From Euperipatoides rowelli (taxonomy: Eukaryota > Onychophora > Udeonychophora > Euonychophora > Peripatopsidae): a stretch of 11,889 nucleotides of DNA. Shown here piece by piece: positions 1 to 7,452 of this stretch. Under the pieces are notes generated by a model. The model ran no database searches and had not been told where the DNA came from. It worked only from the letters and a program-made list of their open reading frames with translations. Position 1 is the stretch's first letter. Every line of letters starts with the position of its first letter. Made by a program: the position numbers and the translations under genes. Where the stretch lies: assembly GCA_003024985.2 (NCBI GenBank), contig PXIH01S0024073.1. The stretch is one strand, 5' to 3'.

Positions 1-32
1 CATACATACACACACACACACATACACACATA
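1..32. repeat. CA/CATA microsatellite
   Basis: Alternating CA dinucleotides are interspersed with CATA units. The tract begins at the window edge, so its true length is unknown. This is ordinary simple-sequence DNA. Confidence 0.9.
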
Positions 33-616
33 CATTGAGCTTTATATAGTAAGATTAATCAATCTGAAGTTATATTTTAAAAGAAATTTATTTGAAATTC
101 GTTACATGAACATTAATGTGAAATTAAGGAGCAGGAGAAAAATTGACATTTGTTGTTGCAAAACTTTTAACCCCATTGTTCAACATTAGCAGTAATGCAG
201 CATCCTTACTTCTCCCATTTGTGATTTATAAATCCCTCTGTGAAATGCGTGCCAGTAAAGAACTCCATTGTTTATATGCTTTTAATATCTGCATCATTTC
301 TCTTTGCAGTCAAGTGTCCCTGTGCCATATGGGAATTTTGAGTCAATAACCACATGTAGCAAAGCCTGAGTAAGAACACCAAATTTCTATAAAACTATAG
401 TTAATGGGTTCAAAATTTGAACTATTTTGTTTATTGCCTATTAAGAGCTGAGAATTTAATAAACAATAAAAATTGTGTGATAACCTAAGTAGCTATTTGA
501 GTTAGCTTTGGTTTTAACACTTTGCCAACTACTTAAGCCAATGCAACAGGAAATCCTGATCATCTTTATCTTTACCTTTGAAAAAAATCCATTTGATCTT
601 TTTTTATCTAATTTGA
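33..616. other. AT-rich intergenic or intronic DNA, no gene seen
   Basis: No ATG-started reading frame of meaningful length is present. The one longer open stretch (143-349) opens with TTG, has no recognisable motif, and reads like chance translation of T-rich DNA. A pyrimidine tract ending in TTTGCAG near 300-309 resembles a splice acceptor, but the following 60 bases close quickly in the frames checked. I see nothing else here. Confidence 0.5.
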
Positions 617-838
617 TCATCAGAAAGGAATCTTATCAAGAAATCAATCACTCAAGAATTGAACACTGAATACAAAGATGAAGAAATTTTAAAGACAAGG
701 AGGTGAGTTCTATCAAGAAAGCCGATTTTAGCCACTCTGATGTATGAAGTAGCAGAAGAGCTATGCAGAGTGATCCGACTGAAGAATAGTGACCGGTCCC
801 AGTACATGAAGAATAAGTTGATTCTCAAAATTAAATAA
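617..838 (+). pseudogene. Coding-like fragment with one internal stop, unknown origin
   Basis: One frame is open from 617 to 838 apart from a TGA at 704-706. The predicted residues are rich in Lys, Glu and Arg, and the second half includes the run EELCRVIRLKNSDRSQYMKN, much less skewed than translations of the surrounding DNA. A TTTGATCATCAG acceptor-like site ends at 623 and a good donor-like AG|GTGAGT lies at 701-708, so 624-702 could instead be a 79-bp exon that is open in this frame. I do not recognise the protein. It may be a relic of a transposable element, a small host exon, or chance. Confidence 0.25.
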
Positions 839-861
839 ATAAATATCTAAATTTATTTATT
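834..861. repeat. Perfect 11-bp AT inverted repeat
   Basis: AATAAATAAAT at 834-844 and ATTTATTTATT at 851-861 are exact reverse complements around a six-base loop. With no G or C and low complexity, it is probably fortuitous. Confidence 0.5.
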
Positions 862-932
862 CCAGATCCTAGCAAGTAAGAAGAATATGTTACTGTATTA
901 CCTAGATTTCTAATGAGTTTGTATGTGCAGCC

Positions 933-1016
933 TGTGAGATAATTTCTGATTTTAATCCAAAATTCAACCAGAGAGTGTCTAAACGTATCCAAGAAATTAC
1001 GAGCTCAGTAAACTAA
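933..1016 (+). pseudogene. Short coding-like fragment after an acceptor-like site
   Basis: The frame from 933 is open for 27 codons to TAA at 1014 and includes the run SDFNPKFNQRVSKRIQEITS. It follows GTATGTGCAG, ending at 930, which resembles a splice acceptor. Composition is similar to the 617-838 fragment, so both could be remains of one gene or element. No donor consensus follows, because the text after TCAG is TAAAC. The product is unidentified and support is weak. Confidence 0.15.
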
Positions 1017-1179
1017 GCTCGGTGAACTAATGCGCTGTGAGGTACAATATAAATTTACAGCATTTAATTAATATTTGATTAGTTAGTTAAATGTTGGACA
1101 ACACACCTTTATTATTATTATCTATGTTTAACTGTTTAATCTTAATTTGTTATGAATTCTATATTAAATTTAATGTCAG

Positions 1180-1258
1180 TTTAATTGTAAATCGAATCCC
1201 TATAATTTTACTTTTTATTTAATTTTGTTTTGCTATGGCTCAATGGCCATAAATAAAA
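1180..1258 (+). mobile_element. Possible 3' end of an old LINE or SINE
   Basis: TATGGC at 1234-1239 and GCCATA at 1246-1251 form a perfect six-base stem over a six-base loop, directly followed by AATAAAA. A short GGCC-containing hairpin ahead of (A)ATAAA units is a common 3' terminus of animal LINEs of the CR1/L2/RTE type. The T-rich text before it would be the 3' UTR. No RT coding remains can be tied to it. Assignment is by resemblance only. Confidence 0.3.
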
Positions 1259-2006
1259 TGATCATGCATTGCTAAACTTAAAGGTTGTGTGATTATTTAA
1301 TTGGTGTGTGCAGATATATGATAGTGTAGCGGTGTCCATACCTATACAATCAATAATATGCTTAATTTAATTCTTATCAAAGTTAGTTTTTTTTTAATTA
1401 TCTTAAATCTATCGATCTTAGGCAAATCATGTTCAGGCTGCAATTAAGATGATTGATAAATCCAATCACCGAGAGCGAGGTAATGAGCTTGTCTCTATAT
1501 AACTATAGTCTTAGTCTTTCTTCGAATGTGGTGTTTCCAATATTAGTTAGGCTGTTGTTGTTTTTTTCTTCTTTTAGATGCTGTCAAGACATGAAAATTC
1601 CCTTAGTTAACTTTAAGCCTACTATATTAGTTGCATTAAATGATAGAGTAATCCTCAAATATAAGGATATAATTTATTGTATTACTTTAGATTATATTAG
1701 GTTAGCTTTCAAACTACATTTAACTAAAAATAATAATGACAGTAATGTAGGTACATAACATGCTTTCCTTCAGCGCCCATACTATGTGGGGTGGTGCCCT
1801 GAAGTGGTGGTTGCCGAAACAAGTGACATAAGGGTGTGTCAGAAGTATGGCATATAACACACAACCATACTAGTTTACACTTTTGGCAATTTACATTTCA
1901 CTAGTTACGAAATCAATAAAGCTGAAAACTTTACACTAATAAAATTGAATTTGTGTTTTTTTTCTTTTTTCATGTTTTATTCTAAATGATTAGTTGGTTA
2001 GGGGTA
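1259..2006. other. Non-coding stretch with a possible poly(A) signal
   Basis: An open frame at 1453-1758 starts with TTG and has no recognisable motif, so I do not call it a gene. The block at 1770-1830 is distinctly richer in G and C than its surroundings, with several GTGG repeats, and may be part of an unidentified repeat. AATAAA at 1915-1920 is followed by a T/GT-rich tract at about 1947-1978, the arrangement of a polyadenylation site, but no upstream coding sequence supports a transcript. Confidence 0.35.
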
Positions 2007-2073
2007 GTCTGATTATGGTCATGATTTCTTCAATCAACTTTGACAGGTGTTGATTGATGGGACATAATCAGAC
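2007..2073. repeat. Nested perfect inverted repeats
   Basis: GTCTGATTATG (2007-2017) pairs with CATAATCAGAC (2063-2073) over 11 bases. Inside it CAATCAAC (2031-2038) pairs with GTTGATTG (2049-2056) over 8 bases, giving a two-stage stem-loop with unpaired bulges of 13 and 6 bases. Both stems contain G and C, so they are less trivial than the AT palindromes nearby. Function unknown: it could be the core of a small foldback element or a structured RNA segment. Confidence 0.6.
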
Positions 2074-2250
2074 ATGAAAACACTTCGTTATAGCCGAGAT
2101 AGCGGTGAAATTAGAAAGGCAAATTGGAATTGGCATCTCACTGTAATTTTGTAAGTTAGTAATTTTTAACACAGTTGGTTTAGACACCTGAACCGTAATG
2201 TGTCTGTTTACATGTGAGGTGTGGTTTACAACAATTTTTTTTGATGTCCT

Positions 2251-2323
2251 TGACAGTGACATTTTTTTTGACATCATTTGTTTTCTGACATATTTTGGCG
2301 TTCATGACAGGACACGCCACGTG
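2251..2323. promoter_or_regulatory. Cluster of TGACA motifs next to a CACGTG E-box
   Basis: TGACA occurs at 2251, 2257, 2269, 2286 and 2305, two of them as TGACAG, and CACGTG lies at 2318-2323 within the palindrome CCACGTGG. TGACAG is the known core of TALE (Meis/TGIF) homeodomain sites and CACGTG that of bHLH proteins. The motif matches are seen directly; regulatory use is inference, and short motifs recur by chance. Confidence 0.2.
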
Positions 2324-4134
2324 GTGTGTGATTTTTTCAGGTCCAATGATAGAGAGGGGGGGGAGTGATTTTTTTTAAAATTGTAAAACTTAGATTTTTT
2401 TTCTTGAAGTCGGAACTAATTTAGTAAAATAAAGTTTACCCCTTCCACTCCACTCACGGTAATATGAAGACATTTTTTTAATTTCATTGATTCATTCTTT
2501 TAAATCCCCTGATTTAAATTTTAGTTTTTTTTAAAAAATCATTTGGTTTGACTAAAATCAAATATATTTTAGTCCCTTTGAACATAAATTTTACTAATTT
2601 GAAGCATTTTTGAGGCGAACAATGATTNATGAATTGATGAATTGTAAAGCAAATATGTTTTTATATTGCCATTGTTGGAGTGGAAAGGGTTAAAATTGAT
2701 TTGTGAATTTTTTCCCCCTCACTTTTTACATTGGATTCTCAAACTCGTTCCTGCAGTTATTGAAATTTAATATTTTATATTTTTTTTCTTTTCTTCAATT
2801 CAAAGTCAGTAACTCTTTTCATTTTGTCTTTTTAATGTAATGTTAAAATATTTTTTATCTCCACATGTTTTAGTGAAGTAATATTATACTTTGATTTTTG
2901 TACTAAACAAATAATGAGAGATCACTGATTTTTCTGTACCCCAAGATGGCAGCCGTGAAAAATTATTAAAAGTTTAAATTCCATATTTTTTTACTTCTGA
3001 ATGCTTGAGTTGAGAAAATTGCAGTTTGCCTGAATAATGTTATGTGTCTTTTGATCTTGGATGGTCTAAAGTTCAGTTTTTCAAAGTTTCAGTTTTTGTG
3101 GAGGGCCCATCCAAGACGACTGAATTTTTTTAAATTTTAGAATTTTGATTTGATTTTCTCTGATCTTTAATTTTGTAGTATTGTGTGGCAATTTTACCAA
3201 ACTTTATTTTTGCCCATTTTCCTTTATTTTAAAACTTTTCTCTCTTATGCTAATTTTTTTTTTAATTTTGTTTATATTGTGCATCTTGGGTTGTGCAAAT
3301 TTTAGTGTGTCTTTATATTATTCCATTCTTTATTGTGTATTGACATAAACTTGTCAATTAATTGTTTTTTTTAATTTCATTGTTAATTTCAAATTTTTAA
3401 ATTTTTTACACTGATATAGCCTTTAATTCTTGTTCAACTTATTAGTGTTGAATTAATTATTTTTTTAATTTTTTTGCTGAACCAATTTGCATTTGCTTTT
3501 TAATTTAAAAAAAAGTGAGTGAGTGTGTGATTTGTTCCAATTTTACTGTACTGTATGATATTTTTACTTCCTATTGTCACTGTAATGTGGTGATTAGGTT
3601 TGCATGAGATCTTGACATTTATGTACAGTTTTAATTTTAAGATACTGATCATATCTTGTTTAAATTATCTGAGGTTGATAATTTGTTTTGTCACCTTCCA
3701 ATATGTAGGTATTGTGAGGATTGACTGGTGACAATTGGGAAATGTTGAGTCTTATGTTTAGTTTAAAAAAAAAGGAAAAAAAATGAATATTACATCTTTT
3801 GAGCAATTTTGAAACTGTAGAGTTGATTCTGGCTAGGGTGAATTTTTTTTTTAGATATCATTTTCCATTAACAGTACTTTTCCATCCATAGAATTTCGTT
3901 AAATTATAAATCATAGTTTTTCATTTTTGTTAGTTCAGTAAATTTCATTTCAGGGTGAAATTATTTTTTCTTTTAAAAAAAATGAATATTACAATTTTTT
4001 TTTTTATTTTCCTCTTGGGATGATATGTCATTTACTTTATTTTATTCATCAATAATTTTAATGAAATTTTTTTTGTGATATGGTACCATTCCAAATTTTA
4101 AGACTAAATCTGACACTGTGAAAATTCTTATTTT
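2324..4134. other. Long T-rich non-coding region
   Basis: The + strand is dominated by T runs of 6 to 10 bases. No open frame of credible length exists on either strand. One ambiguous base (n) is at 2627. Such one-sided T richness fits an intron or UTR, or the A-rich strand of an old retroelement read backwards, but no protein trace was found to support the latter. A perfect 10-bp inverted repeat is listed separately. Confidence 0.5.
3055..3116. repeat. 10-bp inverted repeat, 42-base loop
   Basis: TCTTGGATGG at 3055-3064 and CCATCCAAGA at 3107-3116 are exact reverse complements. Because the arms are half G+C in very AT-rich surroundings, this is less likely to be chance than most palindromes here. 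Function unknown. Confidence 0.45.
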
Positions 4135-4399
4135 ACAGTTCGTCCCTCATCTGGCAAACTAACAAAACTGCAAATTGTTTTTTTTTTCAGGAGAGCTAAA
4201 ACTAATTTTGACTCCTCGTGTGAAATCCATTTTTATACTTTTATGGTTGATTTTATATTTAAAGTATTCATTAATAAAAAAAACAACCATAAAAGAATAA
4301 AAATGGATTTTCCACTAGGAGTCAAAATTTGTTAAAGCTCTCCTGAAAAAAATGAACAATTTGCACTTTCGTTAGTTCGCCAGAGGAGGAACGAGTTGT
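4135..4399. mobile_element. Foldback (long inverted repeat) element
   Basis: The left arm, 4135-4249, is the reverse complement of 4284-4399 with about 17 mismatches and one indel, roughly 85% identity by eye. Pairing continues patchily to the centre near 4266, so the whole segment folds into one long hairpin with almost no loop. Shared blocks include CAAATTGTT, CAGGAGAGCT, ATTTTGACTCCT and ATCCATTTTTAT. It could be a MITE-like or foldback transposon, or two copies of one repeat inserted head to head. No transposase and no obvious target-site duplication is visible. Each arm also contains a pyrimidine run ending in TTTTTCAG|GAG, so an acceptor-like site exists on both strands. Confidence 0.8.
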
Positions 4400-4494
4400 C
4401 CTTCCTGAACTTCCCCTTTTTATGCTTTTAATTTACTTTGGATCATTGGGGGATGACTCTGTGTATGTCAGGGTTTTCTTTTTTTTTCATCTAC

Positions 4495-4511
4495 AAAAAA
4501 AAAAAAAAAAA
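4495..4511. repeat. A17 homopolymer
   Basis: Seventeen consecutive A residues follow a T run about 15 bases earlier, an imperfect T/A palindrome. It could be the poly(A) tail of a very short retrotransposed insert, but no element body is recognisable. Confidence 0.6.
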
Positions 4512-4907
4512 TATGGCGTCCATAATTGACTTTATATTTGAACCCACTTCTGTAGAATTTTTACTGGACATTTTTCTAAATTTTTAATTTCACCTTTTTT
4601 TATTTTTTTTCCTTTCTTTGAATTTAGTCTTGTACCTTATCATTGTCATATAGTTGAGCACTCTAAAATCTTTAAAGAAGCTTTTATTTCATATATTAAT
4701 TTGTTCCAAACAAGTATCAATTTTATTATAATTCCTGCATAACTTTTTTTGTCTTTCTACAACAATATTGAATGACGTTTGGTTTTGTTGTAAATGTTAT
4801 TTTTTTTAATTTTTTTTTTATTGTTTTTGTACAGACATCCTTGAAAGTAGTTTTTTTCATTTTTATTGTGTATCTGCCACACCTTAATCACACCTTTTTA
4901 TATCATT

Positions 4908-5225
4908 ATGAGTACTGTAAAAAGAAAGTTTGGTTTAGCCTTACAACAGTTGCATTTCTATGAATACGAAATGGGTAGTATGATAATTCAGAATCATATT
5001 GTAAAGAGTGAGTTCATGTCACTTAGAAGTGAATTTAATAAATTAACTGAAGAAATAGAAGAGCTAAAAACTAATAGTAGAGAGTTATATTCATTATGTA
5101 GAAGTGTTAATGAAGCTGACCACAGTGTTGTGGATGATGAGTGCACACTGGCAAAGAGAGAGTTGGTGAGCATCAAGAGAAGAAAGAAATGTGAAATTAA
5201 GCAAGAAGTTATGTGGAAAGTATAA
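4908..5225 (+). CDS. Hypothetical 105-aa charged coiled-coil protein or exon
   Basis: An ATG at 4908 with A at -3 opens 105 codons ending in TAA; the frame stays open upstream to about 4866. Composition differs sharply from the T-rich DNA before it. The product begins with basic MSTVKRKFG. Residues about 36-60 (EFNKLTEEIEELK) have the heptad spacing of a coiled coil, an acidic patch (VVDDE) follows, and the C-terminus has a basic run, KRRKKCEIK, that could be a nuclear localisation signal. No signal peptide or membrane segment is seen. A pyrimidine-rich TTTTTGTACAG ending near 4833 could be a splice acceptor, making this the last exon of a longer gene. I do not recognise the family. Coiled-coil proteins of this kind also occur as ORF1 of retroelements, and a chance ORF cannot be excluded. 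Confidence 0.35.
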   Translation: MSTVKRKFGLALQQLHFYEYEMGSMIIQNHIVKSEFMSLRSEFNKLTEEIEELKTNSRELYSLCRSVNEADHSVVDDECTLAKRELVSIKRRKKCEIKQEVMWKV

Positions 5226-5267
5226 GGCAAGATGGTAGCTTTCTACTTAAACTGGTATTGTTTTGGT

Positions 5268-5516
5268 GAGCCAAGATGGCTCCTAACTTATATTATGACT
5301 AAATTGTAGCCACACAGTAGGCTAATGATCTGGAATACTTTTAACTGTAACTGGGATAACCCAGGCTGGAACTGACTTTGGTGGAACAGGGTAAAAATAC
5401 CCCAGCTGGAATACACTGGTTAAGACAGCAGGTTGAAATCTTATGTTAAGAAGTCTAGAACAAACTGATCCTTTGGCTTTTATAGTGAGCCAAAGGATTC
5501 AGAAAGATTTTCTGAA
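5268..5516. repeat. Cluster of five short perfect hairpins
   Basis: Five exact inverted repeats lie within 250 bases. GAGCCA/TGGCTC is at 5268-5282. CTGGG/CCCAG is at 5351-5364. GGGTA/TACCC is at 5389-5402. ATCCTTTGGCT/AGCCAAAGGAT is at 5468-5498 with a 9-base loop. TTCAGAAA/TTTCTGAA is at 5498-5516 with a 3-base loop. The second and third sit in an imperfect tandem repeat of about 40 bases marked by CCAGGCTGGAA (5361) and CCCAGCTGGAA (5401). The two last hairpins abut. They immediately follow the ORF ending at 5225 and could be structured 3' UTR or a small repeat element. Confidence 0.6.
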
Positions 5517-5768
5517 ACAATAGATTCTCACTTTAGGCTATGTTTGGATTTTTTTCTGTCCCATGAGAGAGTTCACAGACCTGTGTGTCTTCACTTTAGT
5601 CTGTTCACTTTGTTGGTCAGATTTTATTACAAAATGGTGGCTTAGCCTCGTGATGTTGAGGATATTAGTTGGAGTTTTTGACAGGAAAAGAATGCTGGTT
5701 TGCGTAATAGATAGGTGCCATCCACTGCTTCCAAGAAGACTGCAAGTACCGGTAATGTTTGAGTCTTG

Positions 5769-5811
5769 TTACTGCTATCCAAATATTACTGCTATCCATA
5801 TATTACTGCTA
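5769..5811. repeat. 17-bp minisatellite, about 2.5 copies
   Basis: TTACTGCTATCCAAATA at 5769, TTACTGCTATCCATATA at 5786 and the partial TTACTGCTA at 5803 are direct tandem repeats differing by one base between full copies. The rest of 5517-6080 is AT-rich; an 88-codon frame at 5563-5829 runs through the repeat and has no recognisable protein features. Confidence 0.85.
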
Positions 5812-5852
5812 ATAATTTCAATTATCTGAAATCATGATCATATAAGTATGCC

Positions 5853-5867
5853 CACACACACACACAC
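5853..5867. repeat. CA microsatellite
   Basis: About seven CA units. It lies some 200 bases before the first LINE-like coding sequence and may be unrelated to it. Confidence 0.85.
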
Positions 5868-6206
5868 CAGTATTATTTTAATATGCATATAATTGTATTT
5901 TATTAGTGTTAGTCAATATCATGTTACAATATTGGCCATATTATATTATATTTTTTTAACAATAACCTAATATATATTTTATCCAGGAATAAAATAATGA
6001 TTCCAACTGATTTCTTTGTTTCTAAGTTTTTTGTGTGTCTGATCCTCATTTCTAATAGCCTAGGGTTCGCGGGGGTATAATCCATCTTAGCCACTTGTGC
6101 ACAACTGCAAATACTGATACTATTAGTAGTACCGGTACCAACCCTCACAAAATACTGGGACTTAGCACTCAAAAATATTTATCATAATACAAGATTTCTG
6201 TTTACT

Positions 6207-6371
6207 ATGTATCATGAAACTAAAATGGATTTGGATGTGTTAGTGCAGTGTGTTGAGAATGTAATTGGTAGTGATGGAATTAAGGGAATTTATTTCCCTG
6301 GGAATGGGAGATACCTTGGTATCGACATAAGGAACAAGCAGGATAAAATAAAATTAGAAAAGTGTTTTTAA
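6207..6371 (+). pseudogene. LINE ORF1, N-terminal piece
   Basis: ATG 6207 opens 54 codons ending in TAA at 6369; the same frame is open back to 6081, so the true start may be earlier. The segment includes DVLVQCVENVIGSDGIKGIY followed by GNGRYLGIDI, the style of the RNA-binding ORF1 protein that precedes an RRM-like fold in Tx1-type elements. The protein would bind element RNA in the ribonucleoprotein particle. The frame then shifts near 6361-6370 into the next piece. Identification rests on resemblance and on what follows. Confidence 0.5.
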
Positions 6372-6921
6372 GTTTGTAAATTACTTTTTTGTGGTACTCG
6401 CTAATTGGGATTCAGTATATTAACATAAGGTTGCAGTGGTACCATCAAATATGGATCATAAAGAAATTGAGGAAGCCTTGAAAGAACAGGTGCATGTTTT
6501 TGATATTAAAAACGAGACAGTAAAGTTAAAGAATAATAATACTAACCAGACCAGTGTCTTAATCATTAAGGTAAAGCCTAAAAATCAGATAACAATCAAG
6601 GATATTCCACACATCATGAATATTAAGGGAGTACCTGTTCTAATGATTCTTCTGGTAAGGGAATTCCTATGTCTCAAATTCAAGCAAAAAGGTCACAAGT
6701 CTAGTGAATGTTTGGTGAAATATTGTAAGTTTTGCAAGGTTATAAATTTACAGCAACATAATAATTGCAAAGAAAAATCTCAATCTTTTTCATCACTGTT
6801 TAAAAACAATAAGGACAATCAACATAGTTTAGAACATGATATGGAATTGTTTTCTCGAATAGAAGGATCTGAAAATAAAGAAGAACCAAAGGATCAAAGC
6901 AAGCAGGATCAATTACAATGA
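6361..6921 (+). pseudogene. LINE ORF1, RRM-like and zinc-knuckle piece
   Basis: The frame carries a TAA at 6421-6423 and is then open to 6921; the first ATG is 6451. Order: a region like the second half of an RRM (VAVVPSNMDHKEIEEALKEQ, then a strand-rich stretch), then two knuckles. The first is C-x2-F-x4-H-x4-C (Cys 6670, Phe 6679, His 6694, Cys 6709), so the second zinc ligand is lost. The second is C-x2-C-x7-H-x2-C (Cys 6724, Cys 6733, His 6757, Cys 6766). An acidic, Gln-rich tail follows. The family function is single-stranded nucleic-acid binding and chaperoning. An alternative is a retroviral-type gag, but the RT downstream is of LINE type. Confidence 0.75.
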
Positions 6922-7027
6922 GAAGAGCAAGTGGAAAATCATTTAAAATCAGGGATGATGTCGAGCAAGTAACATACTTTGTGAATCTCATGGGATATTG
7001 CCTGTGACTTCAGAACAAGAATAAAAG

Positions 7028-7186
7028 ATGTCTGACATGAATGTGGAGGATGTTGAGGAGAGCAATGGGGATTTTTTGAATGTTAAAAGGAAACGAAAGA
7101 AAAAAAATAAAAGTTTACAAGGGGAAAACGTTAGTCAGTCTGCTGAAAAAAAAAGGATTTCAAGCATTGCAACAAAAGTTAAATAG
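7028..7186 (+). pseudogene. LINE ORF1, basic C-terminal piece
   Basis: ATG 7028 opens 52 codons ending in TAG. The product has an acidic start (EDVEESNGD) and a very basic centre, KRKRKKKNK, plausible as a nuclear localisation or nucleic-acid-binding tail. It lies 106 bases after the previous ORF1 piece in another frame, so it most likely continues ORF1 after a frameshift rather than being a separate protein. Confidence 0.5.
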
Positions 7187-7452
7187 TAAAAATGGCACTG
7201 TTTAACTGTTTTGTAACCTTTAGTAAAGGCTGTTTCATGGTTTTTGTTTTGATTATTGTTTGTTTATTAGTTGGTTTTCTTTTCGTTTGTTAAAGATGAG
7301 ACATTGCAGAAGAACTGTATTGTTATATAACACTAGGAGAAGGTGTTATTGTTTTTTTTTTAAGTTTACTTTGAGGAAAGGAAAAATAAATAAATAAAAT
7401 TGTTGGGAATAGGACAAATGAACAGCTGCAAACCCTATAATTTTAAACTTAA
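7187..7452 (+). other. Spacer between LINE ORF1 and ORF2
   Basis: This stretch is AT-rich with several stops in all frames. It may be the inter-ORF spacer or include decayed N-terminal ORF2 codons. A short run of GTTTG-rich text at about 7230-7290 has no recognisable signal. Confidence 0.45.

Noticed and set aside
143-349. 68-codon + strand open frame
   Set aside because: It starts with TTG rather than ATG, has no recognisable motif, and its composition matches chance translation of T-rich DNA.
834-861. AT-only hairpin as a transcription terminator or regulatory structure
   Set aside because: It contains no G or C and derives from AAAT repeats, so chance explains it; bacterial-type terminators do not apply here.
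1453-1758. 101-codon + strand open frame
   Set aside because: It starts with TTG; the product is a low-information mix of Leu, Ser and Phe with no domain and no supporting signals.
1770-1860. tRNA-derived SINE head in the GC-richer block
   Set aside because: I could not find convincing A-box and B-box promoter sequences at the required spacing.
2068-2277. 69-codon minus-strand frame
   Set aside because: It overlaps the inverted repeat and TGACA cluster, has no recognisable motif, and no other coding signal accompanies it.
4994-5230. 78-codon minus-strand frame
   Set aside because: It is antisense to the more coding-like 4908-5225 ORF and translates to Ser/Leu-rich sequence typical of a shadow frame.
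5563-5829. 88-codon ATG frame
   Set aside because: It runs through the 17-bp minisatellite, has no recognisable domain, and its Cys/Leu/Val-rich product looks like chance.
5924-6172. 82-codon minus-strand frame
   Set aside because: No motif, and it overlaps the open frame leading into LINE ORF1 on the other strand.
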